A stretch of DNA of 64,000 nucleotides, taken from assembly GCA_027704905.1 (NCBI GenBank), contig CM051021.1, forward strand, positions 1,130,490-1,194,489, written 5' to 3'. The notes under the pieces were generated by a model. That model had not been told where the DNA came from and searched no databases. It saw nothing but the letters and a program-made list of their open reading frames with translations. Numbering within the stretch: position 1 is the first letter of the stretch; every line of letters begins with the position of its first letter. The position numbers were made by a program, and so were the translations under genes. Shown here in pieces: positions 1 to 10,989 of the stretch. Origin of the DNA: Muraenolepis orangiensis. Its lineage: Eukaryota; Chordata; Actinopteri; Gadiformes; Muraenolepididae.

Positions 1-284
1 GTATTCAGACATTGATTAGATGGACCCCCGGGGGAGGGGGAAGGGGGGAGGGGAGGAGGGGTGAGACACAAGGTGGGAGAGGGAACACACACAGTCTCTT
101 ATCTAGCACCAAGCAAAGGGCGGGGGAAGGGAGGGAGAAAGATTCTGGCTGATGGAGAACACATCCATCATTGGGTGAGGGCGTGTCTCCAGGAAGACGA
201 CCAATCGATGTTCTCAAAGCATCATCAAAACAACACATCATTACTCTCATCCACTAATGGACTACACTATTCTGTCTAACTGTT
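1..284. other. no gene seen; G-rich then mixed sequence
   Basis: The first 60 bases are G-rich with GGGGGA-like runs; the rest is mixed sequence with short open frames of low-complexity composition. I recognise no coding segment, repeat family or RNA gene. Confidence 0.5.
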
Positions 285-620
285 TTTTTGTATGTCTGTC
301 TGTCTGTTTGTTTGTCTGTCTGTCTGTCTGTTTGTCTCTTTGTCTCTTTGTTATCTCTGTCTGTCTTTCTGTTTGTTTGTCAGTTTTTTTGTGTGTTTGT
401 GTGTTCTTACAGTATTCTTTATTTAGTGTGTGTTTATGTTATATATATCATTTTTTATTATATGTATATACAGTATTTATATATTTTTTATATATTATAT
501 TATTATTTATCATTATTTATCATACTGTACATATACTGTATATATATACGTATATATATACATTTATATATATTTTTTAATTATTATATATAAAATTATA
601 ATTATAATCTTTTTTAAAGA
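285..620. repeat. degenerate (TCTG/TTTG)n followed by AT-rich tract
   Basis: Interrupted tetranucleotides TCTG and TTTG fill about 285-400, then a T/A-rich tract with TATATA runs continues to about 620. The open frames across it encode only Cys/Val/Leu/Ser or Tyr/Ile strings and are not genes. Confidence 0.85.
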
Positions 621-699
621 ACAGAAGGACTAAATCCCACCATACCAGCACTGAACTGAAAATGAACCTCAACTATTGGCCAAGGAACATAGGAGGAGA

Positions 700-733
<34 letters not shown>

Positions 734-942
734 GGAGGCAGCGTCTTCATCTTCCTGGCGGCTGCAGTTTAAACCTTTTTAAATCATCACAGCTGCCTCT
801 GCCTCTCCTCGGTTCCTGCTCTGCTAGACGAGGACGTCGCCCGTTTGGGTCTTATAAGAACGTCAACTGGCAAGGTGCCAGGCCAGTATCTATTTCGCAG
901 AATGGGCTAAACAGGAGAGCTGTAACCCTTACTCACTCATGT

Positions 943-943
<1 letters not shown>
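621..943. other. no gene seen; contains short (AGG)n purine tract
   Basis: An AGG/AAGAGG purine tract lies at about 690-738. The remainder is mixed sequence with no splice-bounded exon or repeat family that I recognise. Confidence 0.5.
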
Positions 944-1014
<71 letters not shown>

Positions 1015-1036
1015 AGAGAGTGAGAGAGAGCGAGAG

Positions 1037-1069
<33 letters not shown>
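944..1069. repeat. (GA)n microsatellite, interrupted
   Basis: Dinucleotide GA repeated over about 125 bp with a few TGAG and GCGA interruptions. Confidence 0.95.
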
Positions 1070-1073
<4 letters not shown>

Positions 1074-1129
1074 TCACAGAAAGACACACACCAGAGCTGA
1101 ACCACACAATGATAGAATAGAATAGAATT

Positions 1130-1785
1130 GCTTCCTCCCTCCCTCTCCATCACTCTCCTCTCCTTCCCTTCATCCCTCTCCTCTTGTCTCCCTCTCCTCC
1201 CCTCCCTCTCCCTCTCCATCCCTCTCCTCTCCCTCCCTCTCCTCTTTCTCCCTCCCCTCTCCTCTCCCTCCCTCCCTCTCTCTCCTCTCCTCTCCGTCCC
1301 TAGCCACCTAACCTCCTTCATATACCTGCCTACCTACATACATCCCTTGCTTCCTCCCTCCCTCTCCATCCCTCTCCTCTCCTTCCCTTCATCCCTCTCC
1401 TCTTGTCTCCCTCTCCTCCTCCCCTCCCTCTCCTCTCCCCTCCCTCCCCCTCTCCTCTCCTCTCCTCTCCTCTCCTCTCCTCTCCTCTCCTCTCCTCTCC
1501 TCTCCTCTCCTCTCCTCTCCTCTCCTCTCCTCTCCTCTCCTCTCCTCTCCCTCTCCTCTCCTCTCCTCTCCCTCTCCCTCTCCATCCCTCTCCTCTCCCT
1601 CCCTCTCCTCTTTCTCCCTCCCCTCTCCTCTCATCCCTCTCCTCCATCTCCTCCCCCTCCCTCCTCTTCTCTCCTCTCCCTCTCCATCCCTCTCCTTTCC
1701 CTCCCTTTCCCTCCCTCTCCTCTCTTCAACCTCTCTTATCCTCTCCCTTCCTCCCTCCCTCCCTCTCCTCCTCCCAGCCGAGCTC
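1130..1785. repeat. polypyrimidine tract with (CTCTC)n pentanucleotide core
   Basis: About 650 bp of almost pure C/T on the plus strand. A regular CTCTC pentamer array runs from about 1448 to 1549. Two similar blocks, near 1133-1290 and 1350-1640, share the order of their CCCTCC/TCTCC variants, which suggests a partial internal duplication. Confidence 0.9.
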
Positions 1786-2400
1786 AGTAAGTTCTTAATA
1801 GTCTCTAAAGCTTTCTATGGCTGACCCCCCCCCCACCCTTCTCCCGTAAGATCATTATAATAACTCTCCTCTCTCTCCTCCAGCCTCCACCAATTTAAAA
1901 TGTGCATCCCCACCTCACCAGTGTGGGCGGGTCACATGTCTATCATAACTCCGCCCCCTCTAAACATCTGGGTGTGCACCACAATGACAGGGAGAGGGAA
2001 AATTAAATCATTAAATAAATACAACACTAATAATAATACACACAATGATGTGGACCGGTACTTAAAGCTACCAGACGTCACCGCTGAGCTCCTGATATCT
2101 ATTGTGCGTTGTTCCTGGTAAACACTTAAAAAACACAAACTAAACTAAATAATTGATTGGGAGGGTATTTGAGTCGTCATTTAGCTGTGTTTACAGAGAG
2201 AGAGGCGCTATAAAAACACCAGCTAGCCTCATGTTGAGAGCCGCTGTTGTCTTGAGGTTTAATTAAAGTAAGCAATCAGCGAGTGGTCTAAAGAAACATC
2301 TTATTATTCTCTAAACGCTATAAAATATTCAATGAGTCACTTTAATGTGATCACTTTGTCTATACTATAAATATATATAAATATAAATATACCGTATATA
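1786..2400. other. no gene seen
   Basis: Mixed to AT-rich sequence. The open frames on both strands are short and show no family motif. AT-rich sequence near 2360-2400 leads into the pogo-type element. Confidence 0.45.
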
Positions 2401-2636
2401 TACCGTAAATAGAAATATACCGAATATAAGACGGGTTTTTTTTCCTAGAAAAAAATCTGAAAAAGAGGGGTCGTCTTATAATCGGGGTTTAGACTTTTTG
2501 ATGTACCGTAATTGCACATGTAATTGCACAACAACAGATCGCGCCAAACGAGTGTTCCGAGACACCGCGCGACACTTAAAGTCACTCAAAGTCTTAAAGT
2601 AACAGTACATAAAAACAGTTACCTGGAGAGATAGAA

Positions 2637-3640
2637 ATGGAGAGACACAGCGACCAACTTGAAAAAAGTGGCTCAAAAGTAGGGCAAGTTAATAAACAGG
2701 AGAGACGAAGTTACGATGCCAATTTTAAGATAATGGTGATAAACGAAGCAGAGACATCAAACACCTGTCATTGCGACGCAGGACAAGCCCAGCGCCTGCC
2801 CTTCAGAGAGACTGTCTTATCAGCGATATGTGATCAAGTTAAGGAAGAAGCACTCATACCCCCTTGATCAGATGGGCAATGCTGATCAAACGCCTGTGTA
2901 TTTTGACATGCCAACATCTGTCACTGGGCACAAGAATGGCGACAAATCAGTGATTGTGAAGTCTACTGGAAATGAGAAGAGCCGAGTAACTGTCATGTTA
3001 ACGTGCCTCGCAGATGGGACAAAACGTCCCCCGTACGTGGTTTTAAAACGCAAGACTGTACCTAAAGAGGCAGTGCCAGCTGGCATTATCGTAGTGCCCA
3101 GGCAAAGGGCTGGATGGAGACAGAGCTTGTGGTGGACTGGCTCAAGGTGGTGTGGGGCAGACGGCGTGGGGGACTCAGAAAGAGGAGGAATATGTTGATT
3201 CTGGATGCTTTCCGTGGACACTTGACTGAGCCAGTCAAAAAGCAAGTGAAAGAGTGAATGGTGACCTCGTGATCATACCGGGCGGAATGACAAGCCAGCT
3301 GCAGGTGTTGGATGTGGTCGTTTAAACAAACCATTCAAGGTTCATCTGCGCAAGAGATCCACAGAGTGGCTCCTGGCTGGTTATCACGCACTGACACCGT
3401 CTGGAAAAATCCAAAAGCCTGTAGTACGTTTGCTCTGTGAATGGATCTTGCAAGCATGGACTGACGTTTCCCCAGAAAGCATCATTAATGGGTTTAAGAA
3501 ATGCTGCATATCAAATGCCATGGATGACGTGATGTGGGAGGAGACGGGGAAGCAGACACCGTGAGTGATGATAGCGGGAGTGAGAGCGAACAACCCAGTG
3601 ATGTAGAAGACGAGCTGAATGAGAAGACGTGATGTGACCA
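2637..3640 (+). pseudogene. pogo-type transposase remnant
   Basis: A first frame from ATG 2637 encodes a short N-terminus ending in a motif typical of pogo DNA-binding regions (RRSYDANFKIMVINEAE). It then jumps by internal deletion into the DDE part. The frame from 2830 carries NADQTPVYFDMP with the first catalytic Asp, followed by the conserved GNEKSRVTVMLTCLADGTK segment. The second Asp lies in MLILDAFRGHL near 3190-3215, in a different frame. The third sits in a LQVLDV motif near 3300. An acidic serine-rich tail (SDDSGSESEQPSD) ends near 3605. Frameshifts, stops and the loss of most of the helix-turn-helix region make it non-functional. Intact relatives cut and paste their own DNA through TIRs like those flanking this copy. 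Confidence 0.8.
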
Positions 3641-3660
3641 ATAGACTGATGTTTTTTTTT

Positions 3661-4558
3661 TACAAGAAGGGCCAGAGCCGTCTCTACTTCCTGCGGAGGC
3701 TCCGGTCCTTCAATGTTTGCAATACGATGCTGAAGATGTTCTACCAGTCGGTGGTAGCCAGTGCCATCTTCTCCGGTGTCATGTGCTGGGGAAGCAGGTT
3801 GAGGTCAGCAGACGCCAACAAGATCAGCAGGATCGTCAGGAAGGCTGGCGCTGTCCTGGGGGTCCAGCTGGACTCCTTGTTGGTGGTGTCTGAGAGGAGG
3901 ATGCTGCGCAAGCTGCGTAGTATCCTTGACAACAACTCTCACCCTCACCCATCAGGTGCTGACCTCATACAGAAGCATCTTCAGCAACAGACTCATTCCA
4001 CCCAGGTGCACCACAGAACGCCACAGGAAGTCCTTTCTTCCTGTGGCCATCAGTCTCTATAATTCATCTACCTCGGGTCGTGAGAGGGACAGTGGAGACT
4101 CAGTGACCTGAGGCCAACGCACTGTTATTATTATTTTTTGGTCAACGCACTGTAAATTCCTTTCACTGTAATTTTGCACTGTAAATTCAATTTCACTTTT
4201 CACTTTTCACATGTCACTTTTTCAGTATTCATCTGAGTTATTTATTAGTATTTATTACTGCCAATTTGCACTATACGTATTGTTGTGTATTGTATATACC
4301 TACGTATTACTGTAATAATACTGTAAATTGTGCAATTCATCTATCAATACATTTAGATTTAATTTAGAGTTAATTTAGTTATATCTTGTTTATACTAGTT
4401 TTGTTTAGTTAGTTTGTTGTTATTTAGTTTTTAGCTTTAGGTATTAGAATATTTGTGTGTGCATTTATTCCCCTTGTGTCAACTGTTGCACCTTAATTTC
4501 CCTCGGGATAAATAAAGTTATCTGAATCTGAATCTGAATGAATCTGAATCTGACATTT
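3661..4558 (+). mobile_element. Rex1-type LINE, 5'-truncated 3' fragment (copy C)
   Basis: The sequence from TACAAGAAGGGCCAGAGCCG onward matches the C-terminal part and 3' UTR of the two longer Rex1 copies at 50846 and 55302. It ends in the same polyadenylation-like AATAAAG followed by TCTGAA repeats. It encodes about the last 110 residues of the reverse-transcriptase protein; a one-base insertion near 3950 breaks the last part. The poly-T before its 5' end and the pogo sequence on both sides show insertion into the pogo element after that element was in place. Confidence 0.85.
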
Positions 4559-4925
4559 TGCACTGTTTTATTGCACTACTATTTTATTGCACTACTGTTT
4601 CATTGCAATCTATCTAGCCTGTTTTGTTTTTGTTTGCCAAGTTAGGCAAATTTGAACACAATGTGTGATGTGTGTTATCATTATTTTCAAATAATATGAT
4701 TTTCTTTCTAAAAAAAAAGATTTGGTCTTCAAATTGTTTTAATTTTTTTTTCCAAAAATTAGAAAAAGAGGGGTCGTCTTATAATCGGGTCAATACGGTA
4801 CTACTCACAGTACTCACTACTCACAGTCAATTAACAAGACCAGATGTCGAGAGAGGATTTACCTATACGCTTGTGTTTCATGCGGTTCGCTGGTGTGTGT
4901 CTGTGTGTGCGCCACGGACACACAG
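4559..4925. other. pogo right end and short spacer
   Basis: The right part of the pogo element occupies this stretch to 4800. The sequence 4801-4925 leads into the tetranucleotide array and has no recognised gene. Confidence 0.5.
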
Positions 4926-5216
4926 ACAGCTGGATAGACAGACAGACAGACGGACAGACAGACAGATGGACAGACAGACAGACAGGCGGACGGACAGACA
5001 GACAGACGGACAGACAGATGGACAGACAGGGTGGACAGAAGGACAGACAGATGAGGAGACAGACAGATAGACGGACAGACGGACAGATATATGGACAGAC
5101 AGACAGATGGAGAGATGGAAGACAGATGGACAGATAGACAGACAGATGGACAGACAGAAAGACGGACGGAGAGACGGATGAACAGACAGACAGACAGAGA
5201 GACAGACAGACAGAAT
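4926..5216. repeat. (CAGA)n-type tetranucleotide array
   Basis: ACAG/GACA tetramers with ATGG, CGGA and AAGG variants for about 290 bp. All open frames here are low-complexity Asp/Arg/Gln/Thr strings. Confidence 0.95.
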
Positions 5217-5464
5217 CAGGTTAACAGAGTCAGTGCAGTGGACATAAAGGTCACTTTAGTGTATTTTTTATGCAAATGCCTTGTTGACCGTACTGCAAGC
5301 TTTATGATTTATACTTTTGACTTTACTATTTAATCAATTTTCTTTTTTCTATTATCTTGGATGATTGTAACGGCAAGATTTCTTGCACTTGAAGAAATGT
5401 TGAAGCTTCAAACCACACATAGGCATGGAAGACGGGTAGATAAACAGTACGTGTGTGGTGTGTG

Positions 5465-5790
5465 TGCCTCATCTCGAACCAGTTCTTTGCGTTTCCACCG
5501 CGAAAGAACCGGTTTTTGGCCCAGAAAACTGGTTCCAGAGCGGCCCCAAATCGAAGCTGGGCTAGCCCAGCAAGAACCGCTACGTCAAGGGCTAGGGGCG
5601 GGGCTTATCGGGACCAACAGACCAACTAAAAATGTGTGACCGCCATTTTTAAAATCATCAAAAAATCGCTATGGAAGTGATTGGATGATACACTGCTGTC
5701 ACACTGGTCCTGGTAAGTTTTACTTACCTTCCAGTGATGCCAACCAGCTTTGCATTTCTAGGCTGTTTAGCGAGCTAAAAGGGCTATAAT
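5465..5790. repeat. dispersed repeat, copy 1 (unclassified, possibly a DNA transposon)
   Basis: Shares several blocks, in order, with 32728-33300. These are the TCTCGAACCAGTTCTTTGCG start, a GAAGCTGGGCTAGCC block, the GGGGCGGGGCTTATCGG block, a CCGCCATTTTTAAAATCA-like block, and CCAACCAGCTTTG followed by CTGTTTAGCGAGCT. The order and spacing show a family copy and not chance. I see no coding capacity. Confidence 0.65.
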
Positions 5791-7210
5791 GGTTGCACGG
5801 CTCTTGTAATCTTGCTCCATTATCCAGGTTGTTGAAGTGCTTCTCTCAACTCCTCTTCCAGCGGCGACAAAGTTAGTGCCGCTGTCAAAGGTGGCCTATA
5901 TTTGACCTCTGACCTTCTGTGTACAAAAAAAACGACAAATTGCGGAGGATGTCTGAAGCAAAGCACGGCTCTCAGACAGGTCAACAACACCAAGCTTTTG
6001 ACTGTACTTCACATCAAAACACAGCCGATGATAGTTAGCGTCATAAAAAGGAGGTTTGTCAGGTCAAGAGGTGATCTTTGGGGGTAAGTTTGACATCTTC
6101 AGCTCTCCAACTTTTCCCACTGTGGCTGATTTAGCTTGTGGGATCCAATACTTCAACTATCTTAGTTGTGCTGAGAATGAGCTGCGTCCACAGTGTCCTG
6201 TTTTTTTCTAATGCTGCCGTGACCAGATCGAAGTTATTTATTTCCTATTATTATTCTGTATTTGTTACATATGCTGTTCTCACTTTGACCCTTGACCTTT
6301 CCTATTTTGGGTCATTTTCAGTTTGATTGGTTGTTCTTGAGGATCTTTTCTTTCCTCTTTCAAATTGCCACCAAGTTGTCTTTAGTTTTAGAATCCAGGC
6401 CACTGACCCTTCTAGTTGATGCCAGTCTGAGTAATAGTTGATCCATTGGTTCCATCTTATCTTATCTTATCTTATTTTCATCTTTTATTGTGTTGACAAA
6501 GTGTGTTCTCGACCCCCGGGTCACCTTGAGGGCATTTCCTGTGCACAGGTTTCTTTTGGCCAATCACATCCATTGCTCAGCAGGAAGTCTTCTGAGTGCA
6601 GCGTTTGTGTGAGTGAAGGCTTTAGTGCTCTTGCGTGGCTACTCAACCCCCTGCTGATCTTTTGGATTCTTTGACCACTTCTTATTTTTTTAGCTGCTTC
6701 CGTCTAATGCGGTACTACACAGCTCAAGTTATTATTTCTTAGCCTTGATTCTGGATATTTCTATGCAGTATCTTGTGCATACTTTGTGACATTGTCACAA
6801 TGTCACAATTGACATTGATTTGTGCAAGTTGTTTTCATAAAATCTGTGCTGCCATTTTGGGTTCCAGCCAAGTCTCCTGAGCTAATATGTTCTCATCTTC
6901 AGAAGAAAGGCTTGCCACGTCATCGTTGAATGATGAATATTTACGGAAAGTGCAAAAATAATTCTTCTGACTCTTACACTCATCACGGTCTCTGCTTAAT
7001 TTATTAAACTCGACAGAGCTCCCAATTTCCGTCTCCTCAATGCAAAGCACTTGTGCCATTTCTCTTCTTCTAGTGCTTTCTCTGTCAGTTTGTGTGACCT
7101 TCCCCCCTCCGCTGTATCCTCCATGCTATATCCCTTCTCTAGTCTCTAGTTTAAAAGCACTTGGAGATTCATTCACTTTTCTGCAAAGTGAAAAACAACT
7201 TCTCGTAAAA
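5791..7210. other. no gene seen
   Basis: About 1.4 kb of mixed sequence with no motif-bearing frame. A short TCTTA repeat lies at about 6457-6475, and a palindromic stretch around ACATTGTCACAATGTCACAA is near 6788. The longest minus-strand frame (6835-7059) has no recognisable domain. This may be intron of the ADAM-like gene or lie beyond it. Confidence 0.4.
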
Positions 7211-7392
7211 TGTTCCAATTGTTGTTCTCTGGTCACGTAGCACCAGTTCTCTAGGGCTGTTGTTCTAACTGTTGTTCTCTGGTCATGTAGCACCAGTTCT
7301 CTAGGGCTGTTGTTCCAACTGTTGTTCTTTGGTCATGTAGCACCAGTTCTCTAGGGCTGTTCCAACTGTGGTTCTCTAGTCATGTAGCACCA
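7211..7392. repeat. 50-bp minisatellite, 3.6 copies
   Basis: The unit begins GTTGTTCTCTGGTCATGTAG. It starts at 7221, 7271, 7321 and 7368, so the period is 50, 50 and then 47 bp because the last unit lost three bases. Confidence 0.9.
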
Positions 7393-7818
7393 ATATATAT
7401 TGTTTTTGGTGTCTTTCTACTGCATAGGCAGCCCTACTCTTCAGTGACCGGACCTCATGCTCTTTCCCGCCTCCCCCCCACCCCGGACGACTCTCTGGTT
7501 TAAAACCTCAGTGATGAGGAGCTCCCTGATCCAGATAGCTAGATCTAGACAGTCGGTCGTCTGCTACACACCAACAGATGTCTAAACTTCCTCTTGTGCA
7601 GTTATGAGCTCGTAAACGCTATATGACTCAAGTCCTATCTGAACTGGGTGCAGATAGCCTGATAAATAGTTCATCACCCCCAATATTTAATAAGATAAGA
7701 CTATTCATTCATATAAAACATCGTCACAAGACGCTGTGTGAGAAGGAGCTTCTTCTTCCACTCCCAGGACCCAAAGTCAGAGAATAACAATTGGCCAGCT
7801 GCACTTGGCAGCAAAGCA

Positions 7819-7820
<2 letters not shown>
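7393..7820. other. no gene seen
   Basis: Mixed sequence without a recognisable exon, repeat family or RNA gene. Confidence 0.4.
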
Positions 7821-7868
<48 letters not shown>

Positions 7869-7869
7869 C
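7821..7869. repeat. (GT)n microsatellite
   Basis: GT dinucleotides with one TT interruption. Confidence 0.95.
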
Positions 7870-7997
7870 GCATGCACGAGTGCTCTTACCCCGTGGTCGT
7901 GACAGCGTGCGATGCACGTCTCGTACAAAGCATTCTGGCATCCTTGCACACCTGTGGGGTGACACAGACAGCCACACACGTGATGCTGAAGCCCATC

Positions 7998-8116
<119 letters not shown>

Positions 8117-8199
8117 TACATACGTGAAACACCTGCATGCACACCTCTCTCGCCTCTTAAAGATACTTATTTAATATGTAGTATGTGGACGTGTGTGGG

Positions 8200-8332
8200 C
8201 GGCGACTGTGTGTGTGTGTGTGTGTGTTAAAAGTGTGCGTGCGTACAGTGTCTGTGTGTGTTAGTGTGTGTGTTACAATGTGTGCATGTGTGTGTGTTAA
8301 GAGCGTGCGTGTGTTTCTATGTATGTTGGTAT

Positions 8333-8380
<48 letters not shown>

Positions 8381-8432
8381 GTGTGTGCGTGCCTGCGAGC
8401 GTAAAACCCATTAGTGTTTGTGTGTGTGTCTG
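8200..8432. repeat. imperfect (GT)n tract abutting an ADAM exon
   Basis: GT-rich sequence with TTA, GCGT and CTGT interruptions. It ends about 10 bp from the left end of the ADAM-like cysteine-rich exon, where a splice donor would be expected. Confidence 0.9.
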
Positions 8433-8441
8433 TCCCCCCTG

Positions 8442-8527
8442 CTGTAGACGTAGGTCCCGCAGCACTTGACCTCACGGCCGTCCGTCTGGATGGTGGTGTC
8501 GATGGACACGGCGTCGGCGCCTCCATC
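8442..8527 (-). CDS. adam33: ADAM33-like cysteine-rich domain exon
   Basis: Read on the minus strand after an AACCAG acceptor, this encodes GGADAVSIDTTIQTDGREVK followed by CCGTYVYS. That corresponds to the stretch in ADAM12/19/33 with a D-T-x-I-x-x-x-G-R/Q-x-x-x-C-R-G core. The conserved Arg after the Cys is Cys here (TGC, one C-to-T step from CGC). I see no GT donor directly after the exon; the sequence runs through CAGGGGGGAC into the AC repeat, so the 3' boundary is unresolved and may be damaged. Confidence 0.65.
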
Positions 8528-10132
8528 CTGGTTCTCCCCTGGTTCTCCACAGGTTCTCTCATGCCAGGGGCGTCCGCTAAATCTTTGAATCTGGAAGCTC
8601 CACGCGCCCCGTTGTATTGGATCTGTTTGAGTCTTAGGTCAGCGTTCGCTGTTTTAATGCATTATTATATCGTCGGGCCGCCATGTCCGCTCGCCCTTCA
8701 TTTGAACGCAATAACTCAAAACAAAATGTACAATTCGATTCTGATATTTGGGATACCCATTTTTGGCCCAAGTAAAAAGGACCTAATCTATTTTCAGAAT
8801 TATTGGATTCTAACATTTGCCATCACATTTTAGGCTTTATTTCTTGAACCAATTGTCTGATTGAGCTAAAATCAAAGATCTGGATCTGAGGATGTCACCT
8901 TTTGTTTTCCAGGGTTCCAAATGTTGCCACTGGGTAGAGCTTTACAATTGTAAATGTACTGTTTTTCGTCGCGCCCAGATGTATGGTGACTTTAATTTGC
9001 ACAAAGCTATTACAAAGGACCAAGGGTTATACATGTGTAAGAGTCTTCTAGTAAGTGAGGATTGGGGGCCTATACTATACTATATACATACCCCTAGTAT
9101 AATTTTGGATTTCACTTATTATTATGTCATCCTGTCTTTTTTATCTCATGGTATTTCCCTGATGTGTTACGGCTTGCTCTTTCTTTATCCTCATGGAGAT
9201 GTATTTCTGTATTTAGTATTTTTGTCACTAGCTGCACATGTAAACCTGAGAAACCTGAGATTCTACCAGATTCAAACCTTCTAAACACATCCTGGGACTC
9301 ACAGGTAAAGGTCGGATCAAATAAACACAACAAAACAGAGTATCATGAATGGACCCGGTCCGTCCAGTTCCTGAGCCAGGTTTTCCCTACCCTGCCCCCT
9401 GCCGGGCCTCCCTGCTGTGCCTCCTGTCCATATTCCACTCCAGGTTTTCCCTGAGGATCGTCAGCCGACACACCTGTTGTCTAATGCCCTCATCAAGACA
9501 CGGTATTAAAGCTGTTGTTTTCAGATCACCAGCTGCGGAACTAGTACTATCTTTTCCTGAGTTGTGTTGGAAGTGACACACGGTGCCAGACTGGATAAAG
9601 AGACTGAGCTTTCTGTGTATCTGTATCCCGTCTCTGCCTTTGGGTTCCTCCGCCTGCCTCTCCGGTCTCTGGACCGGGACAATGAGCACTGCTTCCTGTG
9701 ACGTCCTCTCCTGGGAATGCGTTGTCAGTGATAACCACTCAGAACCATTACCTCCAGACAGACGGTAATGGGAACAGGCACGGATAATCAGCCCTGGCTA
9801 GGAAACCACTTTGGTCCAATTTAACTCCTAATTTAATATTTCTAATTGAATTTGAAAAGAGACGAAAGAACGAAAGCTTAATATCACGGTATCATCCTGG
9901 TGAAATAAGTTTCCACTGGACAAAACAAAACCAAAGCAGAGAGGAGAGTAACTAAGTCACTACAGCAGTAGCAGCCAGACCGCAGACGCATGCAAATCCC
10001 ACATTCTCCAATCCTCTAGAACCAAGGGCCCCACGGCCCTGAGGTCCAGACGCAGACATTCAGCTCACGTCTCCGGGGAGACTCACTCAACCATGCTTCA
10101 GGAGCAGACGCACATGCGCACACATGCCTCGT
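8528..10132. other. intron-like sequence, no gene seen; possible LTR remnant
   Basis: No motif-bearing frame. The part at about 9340-9700 resembles retrotransposon LTR sequence in composition (a CACCTGTTGTCTAATG-type stretch, TATTAAAGC, and a closing GACCGGGACA), but I cannot define two ends. Confidence 0.35.
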
Positions 10133-10153
10133 GCACACACACACACACACACA

Positions 10154-10200
<47 letters not shown>
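10133..10200. repeat. (CA)n microsatellite
   Basis: CA dinucleotides with one ACCAC interruption, followed by CGCGCGCACATGTG. Confidence 0.95.
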
Positions 10201-10201
<1 letters not shown>

Positions 10202-10373
10202 GCGCGCACATGTGCACACACACACAAACCTGCAGTGCAGACGCAGCAGTTGTAATCGTCTGCCTGAATCTGGAGCCTCATTTGCATGGCTAAACTGCTA
10301 ATTTGACTCTATCAATTAGCTGTGGCACTGAGCCATGGAAATTGTCTCTAAGTGAGCTGAGTGTTTGCTGCTG

Positions 10374-10374
<1 letters not shown>

Positions 10375-10425
<51 letters not shown>

Positions 10426-10454
10426 TGGTGTGTGTGTTTGTGTGTGCAAGCTTG

Positions 10455-10514
<60 letters not shown>
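10375..10514. repeat. two (GT)n runs separated by a short spacer
   Basis: GT runs at about 10375-10421 and 10457-10514 with GGTGTGG and CAAGCTTGC between them. The gypsy insertion lies about 40 bp to the right. Confidence 0.95.
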
Positions 10515-10517
<3 letters not shown>

Positions 10518-10555
10518 CTAAAACACGTACAATTTGAAGTAAATCAATCTAAAAG

Positions 10556-10971
10556 TGTTGTGCGTCGCCAACTATGCTGAATGTTTGTCAAGTTTCTGAT
10601 TTATTCATGTATTATGTTTAGTTGAGTTCCAGGGTTTTATTTCTATAGTCTGTCTTCCTCCCGCCCCCTGTGACTGTTGGTGATGTCATTATTGTTTGCA
10701 CCTGGTGATGTCTCCTGGCATCAATAGGTCCAGGCAATCACTGTCTCGTTGCCAGATTGTCTTGTGTGTTATGCCGAGTTCTCAAGCGGTTTGTTTCCAC
10801 GTCATGCCACGCCACCGTCAGATTTTTGGTGATTAGTTCTTTTGCTTTTGAGCTTTTCAATCATCGAGTGATTTTTGAGTTGGACCTTTCTTTTTTCACT
10901 AAAGACTCTTTTTACTTTATCACTGTGTCTGCATTTGTGCTTTTGGGTCCACACCTTGTACGCCCGTGACA
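10556..10971 (+). repeat. gypsy A 5' LTR
   Basis: Begins TGTTGTGCGTCGCC and ends CGCCCGTGACA. It matches 17259-17672 over its full length with scattered substitutions. The internal region resumes with GTACAATCTGG; I cannot assign a primer-binding tRNA. Confidence 0.93.
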
Positions 10972-10989
10972 GTACAATCTGGCCTGAAC

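Larger units (their letters stand above)
2401..4800 (+). mobile_element. pogo-type (Tc1/mariner superfamily) DNA transposon, decayed
   Basis: The element carries a broken pogo-family transposase and has related ends. The left end starts TACCGTAAAT and the right end closes with AATACGGTA, so the two are inverted. The string CGTCTTATAATCGGG occurs near both ends in the same orientation (about 2471 and 4774). At the left end it is preceded by its near reverse complement CCGAATATAAGACG, making a fold-back. A Rex1 LINE tail sits inside at about 3661-4555, so the pogo itself is only about 1.5 kb. The exact left boundary is uncertain by about 10 bp because TACCGTA recurs there. Confidence 0.75.

Noticed and set aside
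944..1800. Arg-Glu and Pro-Ser-Leu open frames up to 220 residues
   Set aside because: They are translations of GA and CTCTC arrays.
6835..7059. A 74-residue minus-strand frame with mixed composition
   Set aside because: No recognisable domain, no splice context and no repeat match; too little to call a gene.
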